From Pseudomonadota bacterium (lineage in GTDB: Bacteria; Cyanobacteriota; Vampirovibrionia; LMEP-6097): DNA of 9,141 bases. The notes under the pieces are model-generated. The model did no database searches. It was not told where the DNA came from and saw nothing but the letters and a program-made list of their open reading frames with translations. The translations under genes were made by a program, and so were the position numbers. The stretch is from assembly GCA_009924885.1 (NCBI GenBank), contig RFQS01000084.1:1-9141 (forward strand). The letters are read 5' to 3'. Shown piece by piece: positions 1-6,201 of this stretch. How positions within the stretch are numbered: the first letter of the stretch is position 1; each line of letters opens with the position of its first letter.

Positions 1-375
1 AAAAAGATGCAAGAGAATTTTAAAAAAGCAAGAATCATTCTTCGAGAAGAGGGCATCCAGAAATCAATAAGAGCTATCAATGGTTGTATATATGGCAAAG
101 AAATTAAAATTTTAAATAACAATGTAGATCCAGACATGAATTATGAGAAAATTTCTGGACAAGCTTTCTGGGAGCTTATTTCAGGAGACGTGAATTTATA
201 TAAGAAAATTATCAAACCGATGGAACTGCGAGCTAAACAGAATTCAGATAAACTAGATGTTTTATATACACAAAAAGTCAATGGTTTTACAGATGACTTT
301 TCAGCAAGTTTTTGCACTAATAACCTAATAGATTGGGAAAAACTACTAGATTTTATTTCAAAAAATAAATCATGA
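1..375 (+). CDS. Type II restriction endonuclease, TdeIII/MjaII-like, C-terminal part (5' partial)
   Basis: The reading frame is open to the window edge (two Lys codons precede the first ATG at 7), so the true start is probably outside the window and about 124 residues are visible. The segment resembles, from memory, the C-terminus of TdeIII/MjaII-type type II restriction enzymes, which end with a block like G-x-x-FWE-x-I-x-GD-x-x-LY-x-x-I-x-x-P, then a helix, then IDWEKL. Here GQAFWELISGD is followed by LYKKIIKPM and, near the end, IDWEKLLDFIS. The part holding the nuclease catalytic residues would lie upstream and is not visible, so activity cannot be judged. No methyltransferase gene is visible downstream; a partner, if present, would be upstream. 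The family assignment rests on recalled motif similarity and could be wrong. Confidence 0.55.
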   Translation, partial: KKMQENFKKARIILREEGIQKSIRAINGCIYGKEIKILNNNVDPDMNYEKISGQAFWELISGDVNLYKKIIKPMELRAKQNSDKLDVLYTQKVNGFTDDFSASFCTNNLIDWEKLLDFISKNKS

Positions 376-499
376 TGATTCGTAATCTATCAGCACTCCA
401 GACCCAAACTCCAAAAAACCTAAGCACATTTTAGACTTCAACTCCAAAACACCCAAAAACTGGGTAAAATATTAATATTCAAGAAAGTATTTTAAAACC
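376..499. other. Intergenic region with two imperfect direct repeats and an AT palindrome
   Basis: This spacer separates the restriction-enzyme gene from the first ATPase. It holds two imperfect direct repeat units. GCAC occurs at 393 and 424, AGAC at 400 and 433, and AACTCCAAAA at 407-416 and 440-449, giving a spacing of 31-33 bp. A perfect 12-bp palindrome, AATATTAATATT, lies at 468-479. A 5-bp stem (ACCCA 451-455 with TGGGT 461-465) is too short and lacks a T-run, so it is not called a terminator. No convincing -35/-10 pair or Shine-Dalgarno sequence precedes the ATG at 500. The nearest purine run is AAGAAAG at 481-487, which is too far from the ATG to be a good ribosome site. Confidence 0.5.
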
Positions 500-1642
500 A
501 TGGATATAAAAAGAGAAGTACAAATAGATAAGCTTCTAAAGAAAGGCAAAGCCTTACTAATCTATGGTGCAAGGCAGGTTGGAAAAACTACTTTAGTTAA
601 AAACTTTCTTCTCAAGAATAAATCTAAATTCAGGCAGCATACTGGAGAAGATATTCAGCTACAGATTTTATTTAAAGACCTTTCAATAGCTGACTTAGAC
701 GAGTTTGTGGAAAATTTAGAAATTCTCATTATAGATGAGGCTCAAATTCTAGAGAATCTCGGCAGAGGAATTAAATTAATTTTAGATAGAAACCCAAAGC
801 TAGCAGTAATATTAACAGGTTCATCTTCATTTGAATTAGCAAATCAGCTCAGCGAACCACTAACTGGCAGGAAAAAAACTCAGTGCCTCTTACCTCTTAG
901 TATTAAAGAGCTTTCTCTTCATTATGAAAAATATGAAGTTAAACATAAACTAGAAGAATTATTACTCTATGGCTCATATCCAGAAATCATTACCACTGAA
1001 AATAAGCATGAGAAGAGAGAACTAATCCTTGAGATAGCTAACAGCTATTTATTTAAAGATATTCTGAGTTTTTTAAATCTAAAAAAAGCTGATGTACTTT
1101 ATAAATTAACAAAATTACTTGCTTATCAAATCAGCTCAGAAGTGAATGTTAATGAGCTTGCGAGTAACTTACAAGTCGATAATAAAACTATTACTCATTA
1201 CCTAGATATATTAGAAAAATCCTTTGTTATAAAAATGATTCCAGCCTTCAACAGTAATCAGAGAAACGAAATCAAAAAATCTAAAAAGATATATTTCTTA
1301 GATCTCGGCATTAGAAATGCTTTAATAAACCAATTTCAAGATATAGAGCTGAGAAATGATAAAGGCGCATTATGGGAAAATTTCGTTTTTCTGGAACTCT
1401 ATAAGCGAATCGAATACGACAGAAGTTTTAAAACTATCTATTTCTGGCGCACCCATGAACAGCAGGAAATAGATTTTATCCTAGAAGCAGATGGTTTACT
1501 AGAGCTCTATGAAGCGAAATTTAATGCTAAAAAAAGCACGAAGATCCCGCCACAGTGGCTTAAACATTATCCAGAATTTCAAGAATTAAAGCTTATTCAT
1601 ACTGGGAATTTTATGGATTATTTTACTAAATTAGATACCTAA
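500..1642 (+). CDS. AAA_14/DUF4143 P-loop ATPase with C-terminal PD-(D/E)xK-like fold (first copy)
   Basis: A complete 380-residue protein of the AAA_14 (N-terminal) plus DUF4143 (C-terminal) architecture. Walker A is GARQVGKTT at residues 23-31 (K29, T30). Walker B is ILIIDE at 75-80 (D79, E80). A sensor-1-like LTGSSS lies at 105-110 and the family LTGRK motif at 121-125. A winged-helix-like segment spans about 215-243, followed by YFLDLG near 265-270. The C-terminal part carries the PD-(D/E)xK-type set: E293 in LWENF, D325 in EIDF, and E338-x-K340 in YEAKF, all retained. Length and residues match an intact family member. The biological role of this superfamily is poorly known; it is often found in accessory regions. 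It runs convergent to the decayed relative downstream, only 9 bp away. The start at 500 is the first Met before a short N-terminus usual for the family. Confidence 0.9.
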   Translation: MDIKREVQIDKLLKKGKALLIYGARQVGKTTLVKNFLLKNKSKFRQHTGEDIQLQILFKDLSIADLDEFVENLEILIIDEAQILENLGRGIKLILDRNPKLAVILTGSSSFELANQLSEPLTGRKKTQCLLPLSIKELSLHYEKYEVKHKLEELLLYGSYPEIITTENKHEKRELILEIANSYLFKDILSFLNLKKADVLYKLTKLLAYQISSEVNVNELASNLQVDNKTITHYLDILEKSFVIKMIPAFNSNQRNEIKKSKKIYFLDLGIRNALINQFQDIELRNDKGALWENFVFLELYKRIEYDRSFKTIYFWRTHEQQEIDFILEADGLLELYEAKFNAKKSTKIPPQWLKHYPEFQELKLIHTGNFMDYFTKLDT

Positions 1643-1651
1643 TAAAAACCA

Positions 1652-2293
1652 TTATAAATACAACCCCTCTAAAAACTCTTTCGCGACACAGATCTTAACT
1701 TCAGACTCGATTCTAGATTTACCCATATTTTTCACTACCTGAAAAGCCTTATAACCATAATGCTCTTTAAAATTTAAAAGGCTTTTAGAAATATTTTTAT
1801 CACTTAATTTCGCTTCTAAAATATACTCTAGCTCACCCTTATTAGCCACCGCGAAATCGACTTCCAGCCCATCTTTTGTCCTAAGATAATGTAATTCTTT
1901 TTCTTCTGCAAGATAATCATTCTCAGCATAAATACTTTTAAGTAAACCATTAACATGTTGCTGCCTCCACCTGCTTGCTTCTAAATCATCATCCACTAGA
2001 AACGGTTCAGGGAAACCACTTCTAAGCATTAACTGACCTAAAGAGACGGTCTCATTTATCTTCCTAAACTCCGCTAAAGAAAAAGGCATTAACCTATGCC
2101 TAAAATACCTACCAGCTAGTGAGTCACCTAACTTATCGAAGACCTCTAACCTTGCACTACCAGTAACTAATATGCGTGTTCCACTTTCTTTAGTATCGAA
2201 AACACCTTTAATAAAATTTTTCCATTCTGGTTTTTTATGCAGCTCATCAAAAATAATCAAATCTAAATCCCTGTCCCAGATTTCGACTTTTTC
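1652..2293 (-). pseudogene. Decayed AAA_14/DUF4143 ATPase lacking the P-loop and the middle domain
   Basis: Family similarity starts at 2293 with EKVEIWDRDLDLIIFDELHK, which is the Walker B region. It is preceded immediately by an in-frame TGA (2294-2296). The ORF caller's start is a TTG at 2260, inside Walker B. No Walker A is present upstream in this frame. Residue numbers below count from that TTG. LVTGSA (sensor 1, 31-36) and LAGRY (48-52) are retained. After RWRQQHVNG (97-105) the sequence jumps to LLKSIYAENDYLAEE, which in the family lies just before the nuclease-like fold, so roughly 130 residues (winged helix and linker) appear deleted in frame near 1945. The C-terminal EVDF (E133, D135) and ILEAK (E149, K151) remain. 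An ATPase with no P-loop cannot work, so this is called a pseudogene, although an open frame of 202 codons survives. It ends convergent to the first ATPase. Confidence 0.8.
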
Positions 2294-2300
2294 TCAAGCC

Positions 2301-2346
2301 ATTGCAAATTAGTCGCGACTTTTTTGCAATTTAATGCAAATTAGTC
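2301..2346. promoter_or_regulatory. 30-bp palindrome plus repeated half-site upstream of leuC
   Basis: Positions 2301-2330 form a near-perfect palindrome. The arms are ATTGCAAA (2301-2308) and TTTGCAAT (2323-2330), around the perfect 10-bp core AGTCGCGACT (2311-2320); only two position pairs break symmetry. The left half-site TGCAAATTAGTC (2303-2314) recurs exactly in direct orientation at 2335-2346, 32 bp away. The block lies about 65-110 bp before the leuC ATG, just upstream of the candidate promoter. It looks like a binding site for a dimeric regulator with an additional half-site. It also overlaps the 5' remains of the decayed minus-strand ATPase, so it may be a chance or inherited structure. 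Confidence 0.5.
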
Positions 2347-2392
2347 ATTTCATTCACTAAAAAATCACAAGGTCATTTCCCCTCAAACTTGC

Positions 2393-2398
2393 TAAAAT
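2393..2398 (+). promoter_or_regulatory. Candidate -10 box of leuC; very short leader implied
   Basis: TAAAAT at 2393-2398 lies 11 bp before the leuC ATG. No good -35 is seen 16-18 bp upstream. If this box is used, transcription would start near 2405, leaving a leader of only a few bases and no Shine-Dalgarno sequence; the bases just before the ATG are CTAACCAAT. The promoter assignment is weak. Confidence 0.3.
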
Positions 2399-2409
2399 AG
2401 CTAACCAAT

Positions 2410-3762
2410 ATGTCTAAAACTCTCTTCGATAAAGTCTGGGATGCACACGTAGTGGAAGCACTTCCTGGAGATAATTACCTGATATTCATGGATAGAATAG
2501 TGGCTCACGAGATCACTACACCACAGGGTGCGATTCAAATCGATGAAGAGTTCGCGGGCAGAATTTTTGATGCTAATCGTATTTTAGCGATTAATGACCA
2601 TGTCGCTCCAGCAAAAGATACAGCTACAGCGATTCAGGCAAGCGTACTTAGAAAATGGGCTAAAAAGCACGGTATAAGACATTTTGATATCGGCGAAAAT
2701 GGTATCTGCCACGTAGTCGCCCCAGAAAGAGGCTATGTTCAGCCAGGGATGACGCTTTGTTGTGGCGATAGCCACACCTGCACGAATGGAGCTTTCGCTT
2801 GTTTCGCTCTAGGAATCGGGACTACTGCTAATGCTGGAGCTATGCTCTCTCAGTGCCTATTACTGAAAAAACCTAAAGTTATGCAGATTAACCTTACGGG
2901 AAAACGCCGTCAGGGAGTTTATGCTAAGGATATTATTCTAGCTATTATTAATAAAATCACTTTTAAAGGTGGCACTGGCTTCGTTCTAGAATACACTGGT
3001 GATGCTATCGCTGACCTAGACATGGAAGAACGCATGACTATCTGTAATATGGCTATAGAAGCTGGTGCTACTAGTGGCATGATAGCTGCTGACGAAGTGA
3101 CTTTCGAATATTTAAGAGGTAAAGAACAGATCACTAAAGATTCTGCTGAGTTTGATGCACTAAAAGCTAAATGGTCTAAGTTCACTCCAGATGCGGGTGC
3201 TACTTATGATGAAGTGGTGGAAATAGATGTTTCTGCACTAAAACCTACAGTTACTTGGGGAATTAATCCTGGTGAATCTAGCAGTTTCGATGGCGTAGTG
3301 CCTGCTGATGCAGATCCTAAGGCTTTAGAATATATGGGGCTTAAAGCTGGAGATAAATTAGCTGACCTAGATATAGACCAAGCCTTTATCGGTAGCTGTA
3401 CTAACGCTAGAATTTCCGATCTTAGAATCGCAGCGAGTATTTTAAAAGGTCATAAAGTTTCTATCCCGACTATTATTACTCCAGGTTCTCAAGAAGTTAA
3501 GCGCCAAGCGGAACGTGAAGGATTACATGAAATATTTCAAGATGCTGGAGCACTCTGGACTCATGCTAGCTGCGGACCTTGCCTAGGAATGAGCATGGGC
3601 GTAGTAGCACCACAGGAAAGATGCATTTCTAGTACTAACCGTAATTTCCCAGGACGCATGGGTGCTGGAGCGAGAACGCATCTAGCTAGCCCTGCGATAG
3701 TCGCTGCGACAGCGATTAAGGGTAGGATTACTTCGCCTGAGCTGTTACTCGCTGGGGTGTAA
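2410..3762 (+). CDS. leuC: 3-isopropylmalate dehydratase large subunit
   Basis: LeuC, with the small subunit LeuD, isomerises 2-isopropylmalate to 3-isopropylmalate in leucine synthesis, using a 4Fe-4S cluster in the cytoplasm. The 450-residue protein covers the family from end to end, close to the usual length of about 465. The cluster cysteines are C330 in IGSCTNARISDL and C388 and C391 in ASCGPCLG. Other family blocks are CGDSHTCTNGAFACFALGIG (118-137), VTWGINP (281-287) and STNRNFPGRMG (408-418), which is the substrate-site signature. The start ATG lacks a Shine-Dalgarno sequence but gives the usual N-terminus, SKTLFDKVWDAHVV. No leuD, leuA or leuB is visible in the window, so the partner subunit must be encoded elsewhere. 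The HEPN-like gene follows 9 bp after the stop and is probably co-transcribed. Confidence 0.96.
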   Translation: MSKTLFDKVWDAHVVEALPGDNYLIFMDRIVAHEITTPQGAIQIDEEFAGRIFDANRILAINDHVAPAKDTATAIQASVLRKWAKKHGIRHFDIGENGICHVVAPERGYVQPGMTLCCGDSHTCTNGAFACFALGIGTTANAGAMLSQCLLLKKPKVMQINLTGKRRQGVYAKDIILAIINKITFKGGTGFVLEYTGDAIADLDMEERMTICNMAIEAGATSGMIAADEVTFEYLRGKEQITKDSAEFDALKAKWSKFTPDAGATYDEVVEIDVSALKPTVTWGINPGESSSFDGVVPADADPKALEYMGLKAGDKLADLDIDQAFIGSCTNARISDLRIAASILKGHKVSIPTIITPGSQEVKRQAEREGLHEIFQDAGALWTHASCGPCLGMSMGVVAPQERCISSTNRNFPGRMGAGARTHLASPAIVAATAIKGRITSPELLLAGV

Positions 3763-3771
3763 GAAGCTAGC

Positions 3772-4635
3772 TTGGATTTAAGTTTCGCGATAAATCAAAT
3801 TAGTAATAATTATGTAGCCATAGCTGGCTTGGGTCTTGATACTTATCTCTTTACTTTATGCTCTTTAGATAAACTAGATGTTAGTTACAGTCCTTCTTTT
3901 TCATTGAATGGTGAAGTTAGTAAACAAGAATATTCTATAGACCTTACTCAAAAAGCTAAACTCAAACAAAGACAAGCAAATCTTCTTTTACTACAAATCA
4001 TTAGTGGTTTAGAAGTCGCTTTAATGCAGGCTTGTATTGTTACAAAATTCATCGAAAAACATCTTGAGAAACCTTTATCCAATGATGAGCTTGAAAATCA
4101 TGATAGAGAATATCTGAAAAAACCTTGGGGAGAGCTTTGGAGAAGCTTAGAAAAGTCTTTTTTACTTAAAGACCTAAGTGAAGATAACGATTTTAAAAAA
4201 TATTTTACTGAAATTAAAAATCATGCAGACAAATTATATAAATCTAGAAACGCTTTAATGCACAGAGGTGGCGTAGTAGCAGAGCAGGATATATACCCTA
4301 AGAATGCAGAATCCCTAGAAATCTCTTACCGTAAATTAATTTTTAGCTCGCAAGGTACGGAAACGGGTCAATCATATAATCTTCAAGAAATGATAGCTAA
4401 TGGAACCCCATTTTCTGGACCATTTAATATTATGGTTAAACATGAAACAATCACTGCAAAACAATTTAAAGTAGGCGATCAAATAAACTTTGCAGACCAA
4501 GATCTAAATTCTATTTATGTAACCTTTCTGATGTTTACAGTAATTTTACAAAATCGGATCACCACTATCATTACTACTCTTGATTTCATTCAAATTATCA
4601 TTAATAGTAAAAAACTAAACGAAAGTATACTTTAA
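3772..4635 (+). CDS. Uncharacterised helical protein with HEPN-like R-x4-H motif
   Basis: I do not recognise the family of this 287-residue protein. The central part is predicted mostly helical and contains YKSRNALMHRGG, in which R159-N160-x3-H164 fits the R-x4-6-H motif of HEPN ribonuclease and toxin domains (an N often follows the R). The helix before it (about 122-157) and the hydrophobic helix after it (about 246-278) would fit a HEPN bundle. No ATG exists in frame before residue 85 (4024). The best start is TTG at 3772, nine bases after the leuC stop and in the same frame as leuC, with no clear Shine-Dalgarno sequence. Translational coupling or stop readthrough from leuC are possible. 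A DUF4143 ATPase follows 90 bp downstream. A toxin or defence role is an inference from the motif and neighbours. The motif alone is short, so a non-nuclease HEPN-like fold or an unrelated protein is possible. Confidence 0.65.
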   Translation: MDLSFAINQISNNYVAIAGLGLDTYLFTLCSLDKLDVSYSPSFSLNGEVSKQEYSIDLTQKAKLKQRQANLLLLQIISGLEVALMQACIVTKFIEKHLEKPLSNDELENHDREYLKKPWGELWRSLEKSFLLKDLSEDNDFKKYFTEIKNHADKLYKSRNALMHRGGVVAEQDIYPKNAESLEISYRKLIFSSQGTETGQSYNLQEMIANGTPFSGPFNIMVKHETITAKQFKVGDQINFADQDLNSIYVTFLMFTVILQNRITTIITTLDFIQIIINSKKLNESIL

Positions 4636-4672
4636 AATAGTACAACTAAACTAAAATATACTTTAAAATAGT
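4622..4672. repeat. Two direct repeats 31 bp apart, over the promoter of the second ATPase
   Basis: TATACTTTAAAATAGT occurs at 4626-4641 and 4657-4672. Extended leftwards the copies are 20 bp long (4622-4641 and 4653-4672) with one mismatch. The spacing of 31 bp is about three helical turns. The first copy contains the perfect palindrome AAGTATACTT (4623-4632) and overlaps the last codons of the HEPN-like gene. The second copy ends 16 bp before a TATAAT box and so covers the -35 position of the next gene. Likely an operator or activator site; the binding protein is unknown. Confidence 0.6.
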
Positions 4673-4688
4673 TCTAAGTTGTGGAATA

Positions 4689-4694
4689 TATAAT
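4689..4694 (+). promoter_or_regulatory. Consensus -10 box of the second ATPase
   Basis: A perfect TATAAT at 4689-4694 lies 31 bp before the ATG at 4726. The -35 region (about 4666-4672) has no TTGACA-like hexamer and falls inside the downstream direct repeat, which would suit an activator-dependent or repressible promoter. The leader would be about 25 bases, with no strong Shine-Dalgarno sequence. Confidence 0.45.
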
Positions 4695-4725
4695 TTGGCT
4701 TATCCACTAAATAAAAGATAGACTT

Positions 4726-6006
4726 ATGTTCCCTAGAGAATTCTGGATCAAAAAAATACAAGAAGCTTGGAGGCTGAGATCTATCATCTGGCTAGTCGGC
4801 GTAAGGCGTATAGGTAAAACCACCTTAGTAAAATCATTATCCGAGGCTCATAAAGCGGGCAAAAACGCAGAAAATGGAGTTGAGCATCGCTCTCTTCTGT
4901 ATTATGACTGTGAGTTAAAAAGAAACCGTGATCTTATTGAAAGCGATGTAGAAGAATTTTGGCAGGGGAAAGAAAATAAGATCGTCATTTTAGATGAAAT
5001 TCATCGTTTAGAAAATCCTTCTGAAGTTCTGAAAATAGCTGCTGATCATTATCCTAAGGTTAAAGTAATAGCTACAGGTTCATCTACTTTAGCTGCTAGT
5101 AAAAAATTTAAAGACACTTTAAGTGGACGAAAAATCGTCATAGAGCTAAGACCATTAATAGAAGCCGATCTTCTTGCTTTTGCTCAGAATAAAAATCCCA
5201 AGATTATAAATGAGGACGACGAAAACGCAGAAATTGGAGTTCGGCAACAGTGCCATAATGCACTTTTGGAAAAACGTTTTCTCTACGGTGGCATGCCCGA
5301 GAATTATCTCAGTGACGAGCTGCCTGAATATGCCTTTGAGGAATGGATTGACTCTTACTGGTCTAAAGATATTCAAGAACTTTATGAGCTGCGTAGTAAA
5401 TTTGCTTTTCAGAAATTTATGGAATTACTCTTTATACAGAGTGGCGGAATCTTTGAAGCTAGTAAATTTGCCACTGACTGTAAAGTTAGTAGTCCGACTA
5501 TCAGTAATTTTTTACACGTACTAGAAGAAACTTTTGTTATAGATGTTCTTCGTCCTTATCATAAACGAAAAAACTCTGAAATCGTTTCAGCACCTAAGGT
5601 TTATGCCTTTGACACTGGACTTGCTTGTTATTTAAAAGGCTGGTCATCACTCAGGAACGAGGATTTAGGTATATTCTGGGAACACTTCGTTTTAAATGAA
5701 TTCAAAGCTCAGCTCCAAAACAATGCAGACATACTATACTGGCGAAACAAAAAAAAGCAAGAAGTCGACTTTATAATCAAGAAAAAACGCTCACAGACTG
5801 TTATAGCTATAGAAACTAAATGGCAAGCTAAAAATTTCAACCCAGATAATCTACAAGCTTTTCGTGAACTACATCCAGAAGGAGAGAATTTCCTTATCGC
5901 AAATGATATCCAAAAATCGTATACAAAAAACTATACTAACCTAAAAGTAAAATTCATTAGTTTAAGAGAATTTATTTCGCAGATTACTCTTGGCACTGCA
6001 CACTAA
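4726..6006 (+). CDS. AAA_14/DUF4143 P-loop ATPase with PD-(D/E)xK-like fold (second intact copy)
   Basis: A complete 426-residue member of the AAA_14 plus DUF4143 group, of a different subfamily from the first copy. Walker A is GVRRIGKTT at 25-33 (K31, T32). Walker B is IVILDE at 86-91 (D90, E91). ATGSS (116-120) and LSGR (132-135) follow. A winged-helix-like segment lies at about 240-275, with YAFDTGLA at 293-300. The nuclease-like set is complete: E319 in WEHF, D348 in EVDF, and E363-x-K365 in IETKW, with YWR (338-340) before it. Two segments look like extra insertions in the domain: 41-56 between Walker A and B, and 157-180 before the LYGGMPE motif (187-192). Both contain the peptide NAExGV encoded by a near-identical 20-bp stretch. 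The gene has its own promoter-like box and direct repeats, and may act with the HEPN-like gene before it; that link is inferred only from position. Confidence 0.9.
   Translation: MFPREFWIKKIQEAWRLRSIIWLVGVRRIGKTTLVKSLSEAHKAGKNAENGVEHRSLLYYDCELKRNRDLIESDVEEFWQGKENKIVILDEIHRLENPSEVLKIAADHYPKVKVIATGSSTLAASKKFKDTLSGRKIVIELRPLIEADLLAFAQNKNPKIINEDDENAEIGVRQQCHNALLEKRFLYGGMPENYLSDELPEYAFEEWIDSYWSKDIQELYELRSKFAFQKFMELLFIQSGGIFEASKFATDCKVSSPTISNFLHVLEETFVIDVLRPYHKRKNSEIVSAPKVYAFDTGLACYLKGWSSLRNEDLGIFWEHFVLNEFKAQLQNNADILYWRNKKKQEVDFIIKKKRSQTVIAIETKWQAKNFNPDNLQAFRELHPEGENFLIANDIQKSYTKNYTNLKVKFISLREFISQITLGTAH
4862..5241 (+). repeat. 20-bp near-identical repeat pair inside the second ATPase gene
   Basis: AAAACGCAGAAAATGGAGTT at 4862-4881 recurs at 5222-5241 with a single mismatch, 360 bp apart and in the same codon frame, giving NAENGV and NAEIGV. 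Both lie in segments that look like insertions relative to the family core. Continuing from the second copy, GGCAACAGTGCCAT (5243-5256) resembles the reverse strand of 9044-9057, and the AACTCCAA on its reverse strand matches the repeats at 407 and 440. A dispersed short element that can insert into genes in frame is possible. The coordinates span both copies; only the two 20-bp ends are the repeat. Confidence 0.45.
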
Positions 6007-6200
6007 AAAATAAATCTAAATTCTTAGCAATAAAAGCAAAAGCCCTAGAAGCCTTTCTATTACCAATATTAGTAAGCATTAAAAAAGTATGGCCATCACT
6101 ATCTCTTCTGACAACCAAAAACCATCTGAACCCATGTGATTAAACACTGTTGCACCAATGGCTCCTTAATTTATCCTAGCATTCAAAGACTATTCTTAGT
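6007..6200. other. Non-coding spacer between the second and third ATPases
   Basis: No convincing gene is visible on either strand. On the minus strand a frame runs from 6175 to the stop at 5984-5986, interrupted by one TAA (6140-6142). It has no good start and no recognisable motif, so it is treated as non-coding or as a relic. No tRNA, terminator with T-run or repeat was recognised in this part. The regulatory block of the next gene begins at 6202. Confidence 0.5.
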
Positions 6201-6201
6201 T

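Noticed and set aside
451..465. Terminator hairpin ACCCA/TGGGT after the restriction-enzyme gene
   Set aside because: Stem of only 5 bp and no following T-run on the plus strand.
393..479. CRISPR-like array from repeats about 32 bp apart
   Set aside because: Only two imperfect copies, with no further units and no cas genes; the similar spacings elsewhere in the window have different sequences.
2294..2296. TGA read as an amino acid upstream of the decayed ATPase (recoded genetic code)
   Set aside because: TGA ends the first gene at 375 as a normal stop, TGG is used for Trp throughout, and no Walker A lies upstream in that frame even if TGA were read through.
2286..2340. A shifted minus-strand frame (LQWLEKKSKSG) as the lost N-terminus of the decayed ATPase with a frameshift
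   Set aside because: It does not contain a P-loop and I cannot firmly match it to the family; it overlaps the palindrome. Left as a possibility only.
2584..3185. Two minus-strand ORFs opposite leuC
   Set aside because: They lie entirely within leuC, whose family motifs run through the whole stretch; antisense shadows.
5210..5524. 104-codon ORF in another frame within the second ATPase gene
   Set aside because: Fully inside a well-supported gene with motifs on both sides; a shadow frame without recognisable features.
5984..6175. Small minus-strand gene opposite the end of the second ATPase
   Set aside because: One internal stop at 6140-6142, no good start, no recognised motif, and overlap with the real gene end.
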